DNA of 64,000 nucleotides from Macrolepiota albuminosa (Eukaryota > Basidiomycota > Agaricomycetes > Agaricales > Agaricaceae): positions 377,419 through 441,418 of the forward strand of contig JAMWFC010000037.1 in the NCBI GenBank assembly GCA_027475525.1, in the 5' to 3' direction. A program made the position numbers and the translations under genes. Positions within the stretch are counted from its first letter, which is position 1. Every line of letters starts with the position of its first letter. Below the pieces are notes generated by a model that was not told the DNA's origin, made no database searches, and saw only the letters and a program-made list of their open reading frames with translations. Positions 47,501-58,475 of the stretch are shown here, in pieces.

Positions 47501-49676
47501 GTTGCGGCTCTGACCTGCTCATGCGTTCAGCAATATGAGCAAAGTCGTTTCTTTCAATCGCCAGAAACCCCCCTGTAGTTGCGGCTCTGACCTGCTCATG
47601 ACTGAATGCCGCAAAGGAAAGCCAGTATCTCTCTGGAACCGCTTATCATGATACATGAGGAGATTGCCTTTGTGAACCTTAACAGAGATACAGCCTTTTA
47701 CACAGCCTGGACCCCCAAAGCCATATGGAAACAACCAGGGAAACATTTGAGGATAAACAGTTGCGTCCTTCATCCAATTAACCGGACGGGATGAATGTCC
47801 AACTAGCAGTGCTTTGCCATTGGAGTGCCAGTGCTTTAAAGCAATACCTTTAAGCTCATCTTTTGTTTTTGCTGATAGGCTCTCACCCGTCAGTCCATGC
47901 ACAACAAAAGGACAATCCCCGGCTGATACCCCATTATCTCCATCAACTTTGTAAACGGCAGGGTCAACTGTTCTGTTTTCCTCCAGAGACTCTTTGTAAA
48001 TGATCTTTACTGGTGGTGTATCTTCTGGATAGTCGTCAAGATTGCTATCACATATTTTAATGTCCGTATAAGCAGAATGATTAAGCTTGAGCCATTCCAA
48101 TGCCTGCTTCACAGCGTTTCGGCGGACAAGCAAAGGCAATCGTTTGAGATCTTCCCCAGTAGGCTGACAAGGCCCTGTAAATAGAATAGCTAAAACATCA
48201 TCCATGTCAGCCCTCGGAGGAGGCAGTACATGGTAAACCTTTTCAACGGGAGATTCAAAAGCAATCAAATGTGCGTTCATTTTGCTGAGACCCGAGGATG
48301 ACACGTGTGTGAAACAGAGAGACCTGGAGATTCAAAAGCAATCAAATGTGCGTTCATTTTGCTGAGACCCGAGGATGACACGTGTGTGAAACAGAGAGAC
48401 CTGCGTACTTTGGCGACAAGGAGCTGTTCAACCCAATTTAAATGGGATAAAACAACTGGAACAGCACCAATCCAAAAACCGTTTGCAAGTGCATACTTAG
48501 GAACTTTGCCCTTCAACAATGGGATCCTGCACTCTGAACAGACAGAATTGCATCTATGATCCAACACTGGGCCTCTTATTTCTCTCACAGATTCCATGGG
48601 ATCCTGCACTCTGAACAGACAGAATTGCATCTATGATCCAACACTGGGCCTCTTATTTCTCTCACAGATTCCATTCCTGAATGCCTCTCCACTCTGGTAA
48701 CTCCTTTGGCAGATAACACACCAAGAAACCCTTTCATACTTTTTAGAGTATGCATATCCTTAACTGGGCGCAGCAAACCACAAACAGCGCAACCACTTTC
48801 TTCTAATTGCGCTGGACCCGTTTTGCTGCAAAAGTCGCGTATGATTTGAGTAGTTAGGCTTGGTGTAAGAGGCGCAGGAGGAAATTTGGGCTTGTCAGGG
48901 CCCTGAACATCTGCCTCAAGAACAACTTCATGCTTTTGATTACACACTACGGAGCGTCTCAGCGTGTTTCTTGCTTGTGAACTGAGATCAGCCGTCAATA
49001 CAGTAGACCAACTAACACATTTTGAGCAACTGTGAGAATTAAACAAATCACTTGGATGTGACGCTCTAAAACGCTTAGGGAGCACAATCCCATGTATACG
49101 CGCTACGGATCGTAGCTGCTTCAATGTGAGATGTTGTGAAAGGGTAGACAAAGGCAGCCTAGCATGCACGTACCCTGCAGTAATCGGGTACGACAGCAAA
49201 CCAACATCATCTGCATGATTGATGAATTTGAATACGTGCCGCGGGTTGTGTTTGCCCTGACTCGCGTCGATGTACGTATCTACTTGTGCAAAGGAGAACG
49301 CATAAGTTTTACCACCGCCTATAGGTCGTCTGAGGACACGTTTAGGGTTACGAAGCGATCTTTGACGTCCAAGGGACTTGCACATGGACAATCGACCACT
49401 CCTACGGTAAGCTCTAGACGCAGATAGATTCGAATACCCTAATATTCTAAGCCCAGGTACCACAAACGATTTTACTGCAGAAAGGGTTGAGCTAATAACA
49501 ATGTGTTGGTCCAAACAAGGCCACGTATCAGGCAAACGGTATCCATGCAGTAAAGTTTCGATAGCAAATGCAACATTACATACATTGTTCCTCATCGCAC
49601 GGTTACACAACATAGGACCTAGGTGGCATCGACGCAGGCACGCTAGAAAATCGTGACGGGACATGAGGGATCGCAT
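44522..49676 (-). pseudogene. Helitron 1 Rep part (N-terminal half of Rep/helicase)
   Basis: Minus strand from MRSLMSRHDFLACLRRCHLG at 49676. A Cys-rich region (FNSHSCSKCVSWSTV, GCAVCGLLRPVKDMH, CNSVCSECRIP) is followed by the Helitron N-terminal domain, the HUH motif RLTLHLHMLLWLRG (about 46935-46975) and the tyrosine motif LLYVTKYITKSS (about 45985-46025). It ends LNEEQTRA, where Helitron 2 is inserted. Frame breaks at the 77-bp pairs 45070, 46415, 46590, 48250 and 48519 disappear on collapse (for example 45585-45154 is 431, less 77 is 354). Breaks near 46185 and 47600 do not and look like true 1-nt indels. With the C-terminal part the chain would be about 2,400 residues. Rep nicks and rejoins DNA in rolling-circle transposition. 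Confidence 0.87.
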
Positions 49677-50277
49677 CACAAAAAGTCGCGTTATCCTGCA
49701 TCGTTTGAATGTCACAGGAACAGTCAAAACTCTACAATAATATAACCAGGGCATATAGAACCAACAAAAAACATAGCACCGATTAGGTATGTTGACCCTA
49801 AAAAGGGGAAATATCCAATGTGTGTGTGTCCTGGTGCCCATAGAGTCTCAAATCGCAGGGAAACATGTACACTGATTTGTGCTTGTATCAATCCGTATGG
49901 TAGTATGCCATTCTGTATAGGTATGATAGCATCGTTCAGTGTCATGGATCGAGCATCGCTCAGTATCATAGATCGAGCATTGCTCGGCGTTCGACAGAAC
50001 ACATAGGTATTGAGAGCGCGCATGTTGAATTACTGTAGGCCCCCTATCAACCGTACATGAGAGATGTTGCGCCAAATTAGATACATGCATACCTTGTGAA
50101 CGACGCATGTTTTAAAACAACGAGCAATATACGGACTAATAGCCAGGCACCGTACACAGACAATATCATCGTTGAAATCAACGCACGAGTACAAAATAAG
50201 TTACATATGTTACATACAAAGCAACCATCACTATGGTCACCTGATCTAACATTACATCATAGCTCAAAACCATCAAA

Positions 50278-50690
50278 GGAGCGATAGCTTATATAAACCA
50301 TGTCCAGAGCAGCGGCTTATATAAATCATTGCTGGAGCGACAGCTTATATAAACCATCGCTGGAGCGACAGCTTACATAAACCACCGCTAGAGTGACAGC
50401 TTACATAAACCACCGCTAGAGCGACAGCTTACATAAACCACTGCTGGAGCAACAGCTTACATAAGCCACTGCTGGAGTGATAGCTTACATAAACCACTGC
50501 GGGAGCAACAGCTTATATAAACCACTGCTGGAGCAACAGCTTACATAAGCCACTGCTGGAGCGACAGCTTACATAAACCACTGTGGGAGCAACAGCTTAT
50601 ATAAACCATCGCTGGAGCGACAGCTTACATAACCCACCACTAGATGTAAACCATTGCTAGCAACAGCTTACATAAACAAGCATTAACAAA
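50278..50690. repeat. 28-bp minisatellite upstream of Helitron 1 Rep gene
   Basis: About 14 contiguous copies of AGCGACAGCTTACATAAACC followed by ACTGCTGG, with small variations (TATATAA/TACATAA, GCGAC/GCAAC). GCTGGAGCGACAGC within each unit can form a small hairpin. It lies between the Rep gene and the accessory gene at 51016. Confidence 0.85.
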
Positions 50691-51015
50691 GGTAACACGA
50701 CGAAAGATTCACTCAGTGAACAAACGGTCAAACAGACAATGGCTCAAAAAGTCTATATCGAGACTATCAAAACAACACGAAAGATTCACTCAGTGAACAA
50801 ACGGTCAAACAGACAATGGCTCAAAAAGTCTATATCGAGACTATCAAAACAACACGACACAAAAACGACTGATAACGGTAACAAGTAAACATCCAATGGC
50901 TAGATGGCTAAGGTCACAACTGAGGTCACATACACCCATCTGCCTCCCTTTTTTTTTTTTTTTTTTTTTGGCACAGTCACCAGCAAAGACAAAGAAGGAG
51001 CGGCGAAAGCAGGAC

Positions 51016-54000
51016 CTACTTACACGCCTTGGACTTGGCCTTCCCCTTGGTGGCACCGGCGAGGTCCACCACAGGAGCAGGTTCAACAAGACGCATCACG
51101 TAAGTAGGGTCGTGCAACACAATGACAAATAGCAAGTTCAAAGTGAGATACCTGAAAACGTGAGAACATATCCAAACACAACGAACACCAACGTACTTGT
51201 GACCACCGGACTCATACCAGTTGGCACTAAAACCAACACTGACGACAGAACTTTCCGGAACCTCAACATTGTTGTTTTCGTATGGACACCAAGAAGGAAG
51301 ACTATCAAAGTCACTGGGTGTAAAACAGAACGGTTGACCAGTTTCTACCCTGCCGTCATATACAGGTACTGAGAAAATGTTAGAACACCATCTGGAAATG
51401 AGCCTAACAGGAACTTTTGTGATCAAACTCAACAACTGGCTTATACAGATCGGCAACCCCAGCCGATTTGAACACAGGAGCATCCATCTTGGTAAACATT
51501 GAGTTACTCTTTATACCAGAGGGCCTCTTGGACTTGGGGGTCGCATACCCACTGTCTGAAGTCACATCAAATGCAGAACCAACAAAACAATGAAACACGA
51601 CTCACCAACATTGTATGTAGGGGTTTTACCCTCGCCTCGAGTAACAAATGCCACACCATTACCAGAAAGAGTACCTCGAACACCGTCTGGGAGGTTGAAA
51701 ACACAACCCAAAACAGCAAACTGGCAAAGAGACTCCTGATGGAATTCAACAATCTCGATACAATGCTGACCATACTTGTCAGACAGACTCCCAACAAGAA
51801 CAGAACTGTCAAATAAATGCATTCAACAATCTCGATACAATGCTGACCATACTTGTCAGACAGACTCCCAACAAGAACAGAACTGTCAAATAAATGCGAG
51901 GCAGTCACCACTCCAGAGGTAATACAGACACAAAAAGGACCCGTCAAATCCCGAAGAGCCAATCGCTGCTTTGGGGCGTTTAGTTGGGCAGGGTCAGTCC
52001 TGGCCAAGTTAACGTAGAAGGCGTGACGATTGAATAAAAGAGAAGACGACAACGAACTATTAAAAAAGTCATACACAGAAACAGAAAAAAATACAAAACA
52101 AGAAGCAAAACGCACATCCAATTGTCTTCATTCATATGCTCAGCAACAACACCAATAACAGAAAAAAATACAAAACAAGAAGCAAAACGCACATCCAATT
52201 GTCTTCATTCATATGCTCAGCAACAACACCAATACGCGTAACGGATTTTACCATCACTGTTCATTTTGTCATATCCGAAAGGCTGGATTATGAGTTGTTT
52301 CTGATGACAAATTGAATAAATGCAAGCAAAATAATAGACGTCGGTCCACACTTAAGGAACGGCAGTCCTTGATAAGTCAACACCATAAACTTTTCTTGAA
52401 TAGAAGGCTGCATGACCGCATCCACGGCCAGCTCTTCCGCAGGATCGAGACAAGGATCAATGCTGCAGCAAGACATCAACAAACAAAGTGTATAGAGATA
52501 AAAAGAAAAAAATGAAATAAAATAAAATGAAAGAAACATATGATTCAACACCATCCGAGCGGACAATTGAAATCGGAGCACCCAAAACAGACAAAACGGG
52601 GACGGGAGGCACGGGAGACTTGCCATCTTCCGACAATCCATAATCAGGAGCAGAACCATCATCGACAATAAAGTCCAATAGCATGTCGCTATTGTCGTCC
52701 GCAACATCCCAATCGTGGATGTTATCGTCACTTGCCACCACAACAAGAGGCTTCTTAACAAGCGGCCTAGGTACGGGCCGCTTAGCAATCCTATACAAAA
52801 TGAGCACAAGCAAATAACAGAAGAAACAATCCACACTGACACAACAGGCAAGTTATCATCATCATCATCAGACAATTCAACAAGTTTTTTTGGTGCAAAA
52901 TCGTCATCCAAATTTGGACTAGCGGCCTTGGCCGCAGCTCCGGCACGTGACCTTTTAGGGCTTGACTGGCTCACAAACAAAGCCTTCTCCGTCATGGTAT
53001 GGGTGCGCCTTGAGAGCGCAAAACATAAGGCAAACCGCGCATGAACGCAAACAAAACCGAAATCACGTACACAGCACGACCACTTGACAAAGTTGCATCT
53101 TCAGCAGTCAATTCAGCCATAGCCCGGCTACATAGCAGCAGTCAAGCAAAGTAACAAGGAAAACGGAGTTACAAACATGACAGGTCAATTCAGCCATAGC
53201 CCGGCTACATAGCAGCAGTCAAGCAAAGTAACAAGGAAAACGGAGTTACAAACATGACAGGTATATCAACGGACGGAATGGTCACAGCCCTCTTTTTCTT
53301 GGGCGACGGCATGGCAGGAACACTAACAGAACTGACACCAAGACATTAAGTAAAATGATAGTCACAAATACAACAAGTAACACAGGCATGGCAGGAACAC
53401 TAACAGAACTGACACCAAGACATTAAGTAAAATGATAGTCACAAATACAACAAGTAACACACAAACCCATCATGCGAGGCAGAAACCTTTCGCTTGACGG
53501 CGACCCGCCGTCAATAGACCTAAAGAACATTAGCACTACAGATCACAACACAAAAAGAGTACTCACCCAGCAGATGGTTCCCCTGTTTCAGATCCAGAAG
53601 CTGTCGCCGCAGAAACGCTATCAAATATGCTACAACAAGCGAATTAGCAAGACCCACCGGAACTGAAAGAACTGTACACACGCTTGCAACCTATCTGCAC
53701 TCCTGCACCAAGGGTAACAAGTTTTTTTATTAAAAAAAAAAAAAGAAAAAAATCAGACGACAATATAAAACACACATGGTCTTGAGTTGGTCAACAAGCG
53801 TCTGAGCCTTATTCTCTTCAGACTTTATCTTGCGAGGGGGCATGGGTTCGTATGGTGACACAAAACACACAGAGAAAAAGAGGAGGCGGAGAGGGGATTA
53901 TCAACAACAGTGGACAAAGGACACTTATATAGAGCAGCAAGCTGCATGTCGCATCAAAGAGGGAAAGACAGTACAACGTAAAGAACGGGGTATCTCTTTC

Positions 54001-54190
54001 TTTGAACAAAATAAAATTAAGTAGAATGAAAATTCCAATAAGACAAGATTCACAGAAGGTGCAGCGGGACCTTTTAGATAGAACACAAGTATCACAGATC
54101 CACAACTTGTAATGTGGTACCTTAATAGCCGTAGCCTCAGACGGGCAACACACTAGAGATTTGCCAATGAGAGGACAAAGAAAGAGAGAC
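51016..54190 (-). CDS. Helitron 1 accessory gene, minus strand, many small exons
   Basis: Short exons with GT..AG borders encode, in order: a Cys-containing piece (LWICDTCVLSKRSRCTF, about 54110), MPPRKIKSEENKAQTLVDQL (ATG 53843), MPSPKKKRAVTIPS, a basic/acidic segment (MTEKALFVSQSSPKRSRAGA and LVELSDDDDDN), DDGSAPDYGLSEDGK, a moderately conserved core (LRDLTGPFCVCITSG and VLVGSLSDKYGQHCIEIVEF), VPVYDGRVETGQPFCFTPSD with VVSVGFSANWY, LNLLFVIVL, and a Lys/Ala tail ending at 51016. The charged N-terminus looks nuclear. I recognise no named domain. Location beside the Rep gene suggests a transposition accessory or regulatory protein (inference). Duplications at 51744, 52080, 53107, 53308 and 54137 double parts. 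The first exon is uncertain. Confidence 0.55.
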
Positions 54191-54837
54191 AAAGGAACAT
54201 CACAAGGTCTGTTTCAGACGGGCAACACACTAGAGATTTGCCAATGAGAGGACAAAGAAAGAGAGACAAAGGAACATCACAAGGTCTGTTCTGAACAGTC
54301 GAGGATGATAAAACAAAGCCAGAAATGAAGCCAGAAATTAATGTACCACTGGCAACAGACTATGGGAAGCGTCAAGATGACAGGCACAGGAGATAAGGTA
54401 CCAAACAATCGAAGTGCATATACCAAAAAAGACAAAGTCGATAGGAAGGAAACGAGTTGGGTATGGGACAGGTAAACCAAGATACGTCACGTCATACACA
54501 AGAAAACAGTCGAGGCACTCACTGACCACTTCCTGATACTATAAAGAATACACAGATAGCACAACAGACTAGAAGGATATCAAGACACAGCAGCAATACA
54601 ATGTACGTCTAGACACTGTCCGACAGGTGTATTATGCTGACAGCCACAGTAGATATATCATAACAAAGAATGACTTTAGGAGCAAATTACGACACAGAGG
54701 CAGCAAGTAAGCAGCGTTTACAGACACCTCAACATCAGTAGACTCATTACGCAATCAAGAAACTGCGGACACAGAGGCAGCAAGTAAGCAGCGTTTACAG
54801 ACACCTCAACATCAGTAGACTCATTACGCAATCAAGA

Positions 54838-56064
54838 AACTGCGATTGAGAAAGCCATACGCAAAGGAGAAGAAGAAAACGACGTTATGTTGACCAGCGT
54901 CGCACACGTAAGTAACCAAACTGCACACCGTATGTCGGACTATCAACATACAAGACACAACAGGAACCAAGATGGGCAGAAGCCATTAAGACAAAAGAAG
55001 TAAATAAACCTCACTCATGGCGACTAGTGTACGTCCACGAAGACGGCGATATATCAGACGAGGAGTTGGTTTTCACGGTATACGGAGCCATAAGCGGCGA
55101 CTAGTGTACGTCCACGAAGACGGCGATATATCAGACGAGGAGTTGGTTTTCACGGTATACGGAGCCATAAGGAAAAGGATCTCCTGCCACTGAAAAGAGA
55201 AACGCGCATGAGGTGCGTTCAATGAGATCCAATATAACAGAGTCTAATCACATAAAGCAGCGACTACAGACGACTGAAATACATGAAGCAATACGTGAAG
55301 CTGGATGGCCTAGGAACAAAACATTTTGACGATGCAATGATAGGAGCAACGGAGATTAGCAAGCACTTTGAACTTGAATTCTCAGAAGGCCGTCTCAAAC
55401 ATTTGACGATGCAATGATAGGAGCAACGGAGATTAGCAAGCACTTTGAACTTGAATTCTCAGAAGGCCGTCTCAAATGCTGGCACAACGCGTTCCTCGGA
55501 CAGCAAGAAAGACACTAGACATCGTGAACAGGATATTTACACCGACATGCGATGTGGAGAAGAACAAACAACACATTCCCATGGACAGGGAACTAGACCT
55601 GTACAAGCTCACAGAGAAAATAACGCAGAAAGGGTTCATGATTACCGAAGACAACGTGGTCCAATTTTTGAAGATGAAGGTAAACAAAGGGAACAGGACA
55701 ACGTAAGTACAACTCAATAGAGCAACAAACAAAACTGAAGGGAACTTAGATACGAACATTACAAGCCGGAAAGATTCCAAGTGGGAGACCTCGTTTCTGT
55801 CCAGCTATCGTTCCAGGTTGTTAACCTGGCGGGTGGGAAACTCAAAATGCTTCTTGTATTGAGATCCATGACTCTTATCGAGCACCGGTCTAGCTTCATG
55901 AAAGTGAGTGACAAAGCAACACAGTAAACACACTGATAAACACCCCACAGAACGTAGTATCCAACGAAGGGACCAAGAACAAACTGAAGAGAAAGCTGAG
56001 AGACATTTCAGACAAGGGCCAGAACAGAATGGACGTAGACGCATTGGACAACAGCAACCAATGA
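54838..56064 (+). CDS. Helitron 1 accessory gene, plus strand
   Basis: Small exons: AIEKAIRKGEEENDVMLTSV ending at a GTAAGT donor (54909), WRLVYVHEDGDISDEELVFT, MKQYVKLDGLGTKHFDDAMI with ISKHFELEFSEGRLK, then RKTLDIVNRIFTPTCDVEKN through FLKMKVNKGNRTT, an intron with GTAAGT, RFQVGDLVSVQLSFQVVNLA and MLLVLRSMTLIEHRSSFMK with a GTGAGT donor, and a final exon NVVSNEGTKNKLKRKLRD ending at TGA 56062. Duplications at 55019 and 55325 repeat parts. It is transcribed divergently from the minus-strand accessory gene. No known domain; a protein-interaction role is only a guess. The start codon was not found. Confidence 0.5.
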
Positions 56065-56344
56065 TTACATCGATCAAAAAGCCTGTAATTGCTCGCTTTG
56101 TCACATTGTCAATAATGGTCTCGTCAATCTTTGCCAATCGCATATAGGTTTGACTACGATTCACAGACACTTGATCGGGTCTGACTATATCGTCGTCCTG
56201 CTTCCTTCCCTAACGAGTCCACTGGACCCGTATTTTGTTTCTCCCTCGTCCACCGATCCTTCTCCTTTTAGTCGCTATTATAGTATTACCGCATCATCAC
56301 ATTACCAAATAAACTGTATTTGCCCGCAACTGCAACATCACAAA

Positions 56345-56460
56345 CAAACAACCGTGAGGGCTTACATAAACAGCAGCTGGAGCGATGGCTTACATAAACC
56401 ATAGCTGGAGCAACAGCTTATAGAGCAGCAACTTACATAATATCAGCTTACATACCCAAT
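56345..56460. repeat. 28-bp subterminal repeat cluster, 5' side of Helitron 1
   Basis: Copies of GCTTACATAAACAGCAGCTGGAGCG-type units, with another diverged one at about 56640-56670. Same family as 50278-50690 and 34620-34740. Confidence 0.65.
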
Positions 56461-56769
56461 GGCCAGGAATTTATTTATATTTTCTTTCGACGCCACCCCA
56501 ACTTGTACATATTTATTCACTTTTGTACTTCCTCACTTTTGGTGTTCACCAGCTCGTTAGTTCAATAAGGTTTCATTCCTGCTGACAAGTCGATAGCGTA
56601 GGTAGATTATGTTATCGTAATATAACGATTCATCTATCGACGATGTAAACGACTGCTGGAGCAAAGAAATAATGAAACATTCATTATGTTATCGTAATAT
56701 AACGATTCATCTATCGACGATGTAAACGACTGCTGGAGCAAAGAAATAATGAAACATTCACACATCCGA

Positions 56770-57355
56770 CAGAAAACATAACAACTTACATACATAATAA
56801 AAAACACATAAACAGGAAACAAACTAAAACAAAACAAAATAAAGGATAACAAAACAAACAAATAAAAATAAAAAAACATATTTGTATATATATAAGCAAT
56901 TATAATCCCTGACTTGGTGAAATAAATACACAATAACGCGTTCAACACAAGAAAACTATATATAAAGAAAACGCAAGGATTTTTCAACATGAGGATGAAC
57001 ATAATAGCCGGTAGAGATAGCCGAAAGGGAGCAAATATCGAGGACATGGTAGTAATAGCCAGTAAAGATAGCCGAAAGGGAGCAAATATCGAGGACATGG
57101 TAGTAATAGCCGGTAGTAATAGCCGGTAAAGATAGCCGAAAGGGAGCAAATATCGAGGACATAGCCGGTAGAGGAAGAGGTAATAGCCGGTAGTAATAGC
57201 CGGTAAAGATAGCCGAAAGGGAGCAAATATCGAGGACATAGCCGGTAGAGGAAGAGAACAGCAATTGCCAAGATCACGTGAGGGGCACAAATTTCGAGGA
57301 CAAAATGCATGCCAAAGCAGGTAGTAAAACCTCAGTCTACTAAAGTAGACCTCGG
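56770..57355. other. Right margin of the block: A-rich tract and CCGGTA repeats
   Basis: A-rich sequence (56780-56900) followed by four copies of GATAGCCGAAAGGGAGCAAA (57016, 57067, 57131, 57208; the last pair is an exact 77-bp duplication). Near the edge is a hairpin, CTCAGTCTACTAAAGTAGAC. No gene seen. Confidence 0.6.
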
Positions 57356-57361
57356 AACCAA
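57356..57361 (+). repeat. Direct repeat at right edge of 31.5-kb block
   Basis: AACCAA, one C/T difference from AATCAA at 25825-25830. Confidence 0.55.
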
Positions 57362-58195
57362 GAGATCGAACAATATCTAAGGTTGTTTGTCAATTATCAC
57401 ATGGACAACTGGGCGGATTGGTTACCCCTCGCTGAATTCTGTTACAATAATAGAGCGTCCAATGCCACGGGTAAATCCCCCTTTTTCATTACAAAAGGAC
57501 GTGAAGTCAATAGCGGCTTAGACCCAACACCGAAACCATGTACACCCGAAACTGTAGACAAATTTACCACACGAATGAAAGGTATAAGGAAGGAAACACA
57601 GGCAGCACTTAGAGGAGCAGCCAACGATATGAAGAGATATTACGATAGAGGATACAAAGCTGAGGAATATGAGAGAGGAGATAAAGTCTGGCTTAATGCC
57701 AAACATATATTTACGGGTCGACCAAAAAAGAAACTCGATTGGAAACATCTGGGACCGTTCAAAATTGTTAAGAAACATTCTCCCAATGCTTACCAACTCA
57801 AACTACCCAAATCCTGGCATATGCATCCAACGTTTAACGTGTCGAAACTTTGGAGATACAAACCCGACGAGTTTAACTGGCCTGTACCACGAGTTACGCT
57901 CAATGTCAGAGGAGAAGGCTGGGAGCCAGACGAAATATTAGACTCAAGACTACGTAATGACAAACTCAAATATTTAGTGCGGTGGAAAGATCAGGCAACA
58001 TCTAGAGACACATGGGAAATGGAGACACACATGCAGAACGAAGCACCCCGACTTATCGTTGACTTCCATCGCACACATCCGGCTGCAGCACGGAGGATTT
58101 CCTTTATCGAATACAATTTGCTCCCATTTGTCCCCATCCCCAAACCCTTAACCGAACTTAGCTCGTGCGGAGCACTCGCATTAACAAGGGGGTAA
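57362..58195 (+). pseudogene. pol: Gypsy B Pol: integrase C-terminal part and chromodomain
   Basis: In-frame continuation of the integrase interrupted at 25830. It begins EIEQYLRLFVNYHMDNWADW, has the KVWLNAKHI and HLGPFKIVKKHSPNAYQLKL (GPY/F) region, HPTFNVSKLWRY, then a chromodomain (KLKYLVRWKDQATSRDTWEM). The C-terminus LTRG is followed by the stop at 58193, one base before the 3' LTR. No stops within it, so this fragment is well preserved. The chromodomain probably steers integration to marked chromatin. Confidence 0.93.
58183..58195 (+). other. Polypurine tract before 3' LTR of gypsy B
   Basis: AACAAGGGGGTAA directly precedes TGTCATG of the LTR. It would prime plus-strand DNA synthesis. 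Confidence 0.7.
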
Positions 58196-58470
58196 TGTCA
58201 TGAATCATTCTGAACAGACTTATTTTAAGATCTTTAGGGGCGGATCATATCATGTTTCTCATCTTTGCGTATTCTCGCTACTATTATCCCTTTTATTGAT
58301 TCACTTACCCTATTTTTCTCCTTTTATTGTTTCGTTTATCGCGTCATATACTCCTTAAAACTTAACATATGATTCTTTATCTTGCGTATATAAGGCTTCA
58401 TGTATTCGGTAGAAAGACTCAACTCAGTTATTGTTGGTTTTCTAATTTTGTATTAAGTCAAATCCTGACA
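58196..58470 (+). repeat. 3' LTR of gypsy B
   Basis: 275 bp, colinear with 20923-21197 without gaps. About 16 differences, all C/T or G/A. It keeps more CpG sites than the 5' LTR (for example in the 58350-58365 stretch). Confidence 0.93.
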
Positions 58471-58475
58471 GTTTT
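58471..58475 (+). repeat. Gypsy B target-site duplication, right
   Basis: GTTTT, identical to 20918-20922. Confidence 0.85.

Larger units (their letters stand above)
34600..56770 (-). mobile_element. Helitron 1 with accessory genes (ends approximate)
   Basis: A minus-strand Rep/helicase gene (49676 to 34756, interrupted by Helitron 2) plus two accessory genes (51016-54190 and 54838-56064). A 28-bp repeat of the type GCTTACATAAACCACTGCTGGAGC occurs near the 3' end (34620-34740), before the Rep gene (50278-50690) and near the 5' side (56345-56460), which suggests the extent. I could not identify a TC start or CTRR end with confidence. A TGGTAAA-CAA-TTTACCA hairpin near 34545-34561 is a candidate 3' hairpin. 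Confidence 0.55.
4414..57284. repeat. Set of 44 direct tandem duplications of exactly 77 bp
   Basis: First-copy starts: 4414, 5483, 5654, 9740, 12187, 14764, 17056, 19513, 19789, 27551, 32399, 33167, 33727, 33887, 34289, 35772, 37067, 37512, 40094, 40332, 41931, 43025, 43561, 44000, 44273, 45070, 45597, 46043, 46415, 46590, 47444, 48250, 48519, 50701, 51744, 52080, 53107, 53308, 54137, 54691, 55019, 55325, 56606, 57131. The second copy begins exactly 77 bp later in each. Most are perfect; a few (19789, 33167, 37067, 46415) have one or two mismatches. Unrelated sequences share one period, which points to contigs joined without merging a 77-base overlap. None lies in gypsy B's own gag/pol or in FunK1. 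Confidence 0.95.
25831..57355. mobile_element. 31.5-kb block inserted in gypsy B integrase
   Basis: The integrase reading frame is continuous when the block and one 6-bp copy are set aside (INQ, then EIEQYLRLF). The ends (AGGGGATGGG and AGTAGACCTCGG) are not inverted repeats, not TG..CA and not Helitron-like. Contents: non-coding repeats (25831-29650), a JmjC-like gene, Helitron 1 with nested Helitron 2, and a short repeat tract. Whether it entered as one unit or grew by several insertions cannot be settled here. I see no tyrosine recombinase or transposase of its own outside the Helitrons. Confidence 0.6.
20923..58470 (+). mobile_element. Ty3/gypsy chromovirus element B, full-length but split by a 31.5-kb block
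   Basis: Two 275-bp LTRs in direct orientation, 5-bp target duplications, PBS, gag, pol and a purine tract before the 3' LTR define a complete retrotransposon. Its own length without the internal block is about 6.0 kb. Pol is interrupted inside the integrase gene at 25830 and resumes at 57362. Stops and frameshifts in pol make this copy non-functional. The LTRs differ at about 16 of 275 positions, all transitions. Confidence 0.93.

Noticed and set aside
50278..50690. CRISPR-like array
   Set aside because: The 28-bp units are contiguous with no spacers and vary among themselves. It is a minisatellite in a eukaryotic genome.
50951..50970. Poly-T run as a retrotransposon tail
   Set aside because: It lies beside the 3' end of the minus-strand accessory gene, without flanking duplication or an adjacent non-LTR element.
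25831..57355. The block as a Starship-type giant element
   Set aside because: Size and short direct repeats would fit, but no tyrosine-recombinase (captain-like) gene is visible near either end, and Starships are described from ascomycetes.
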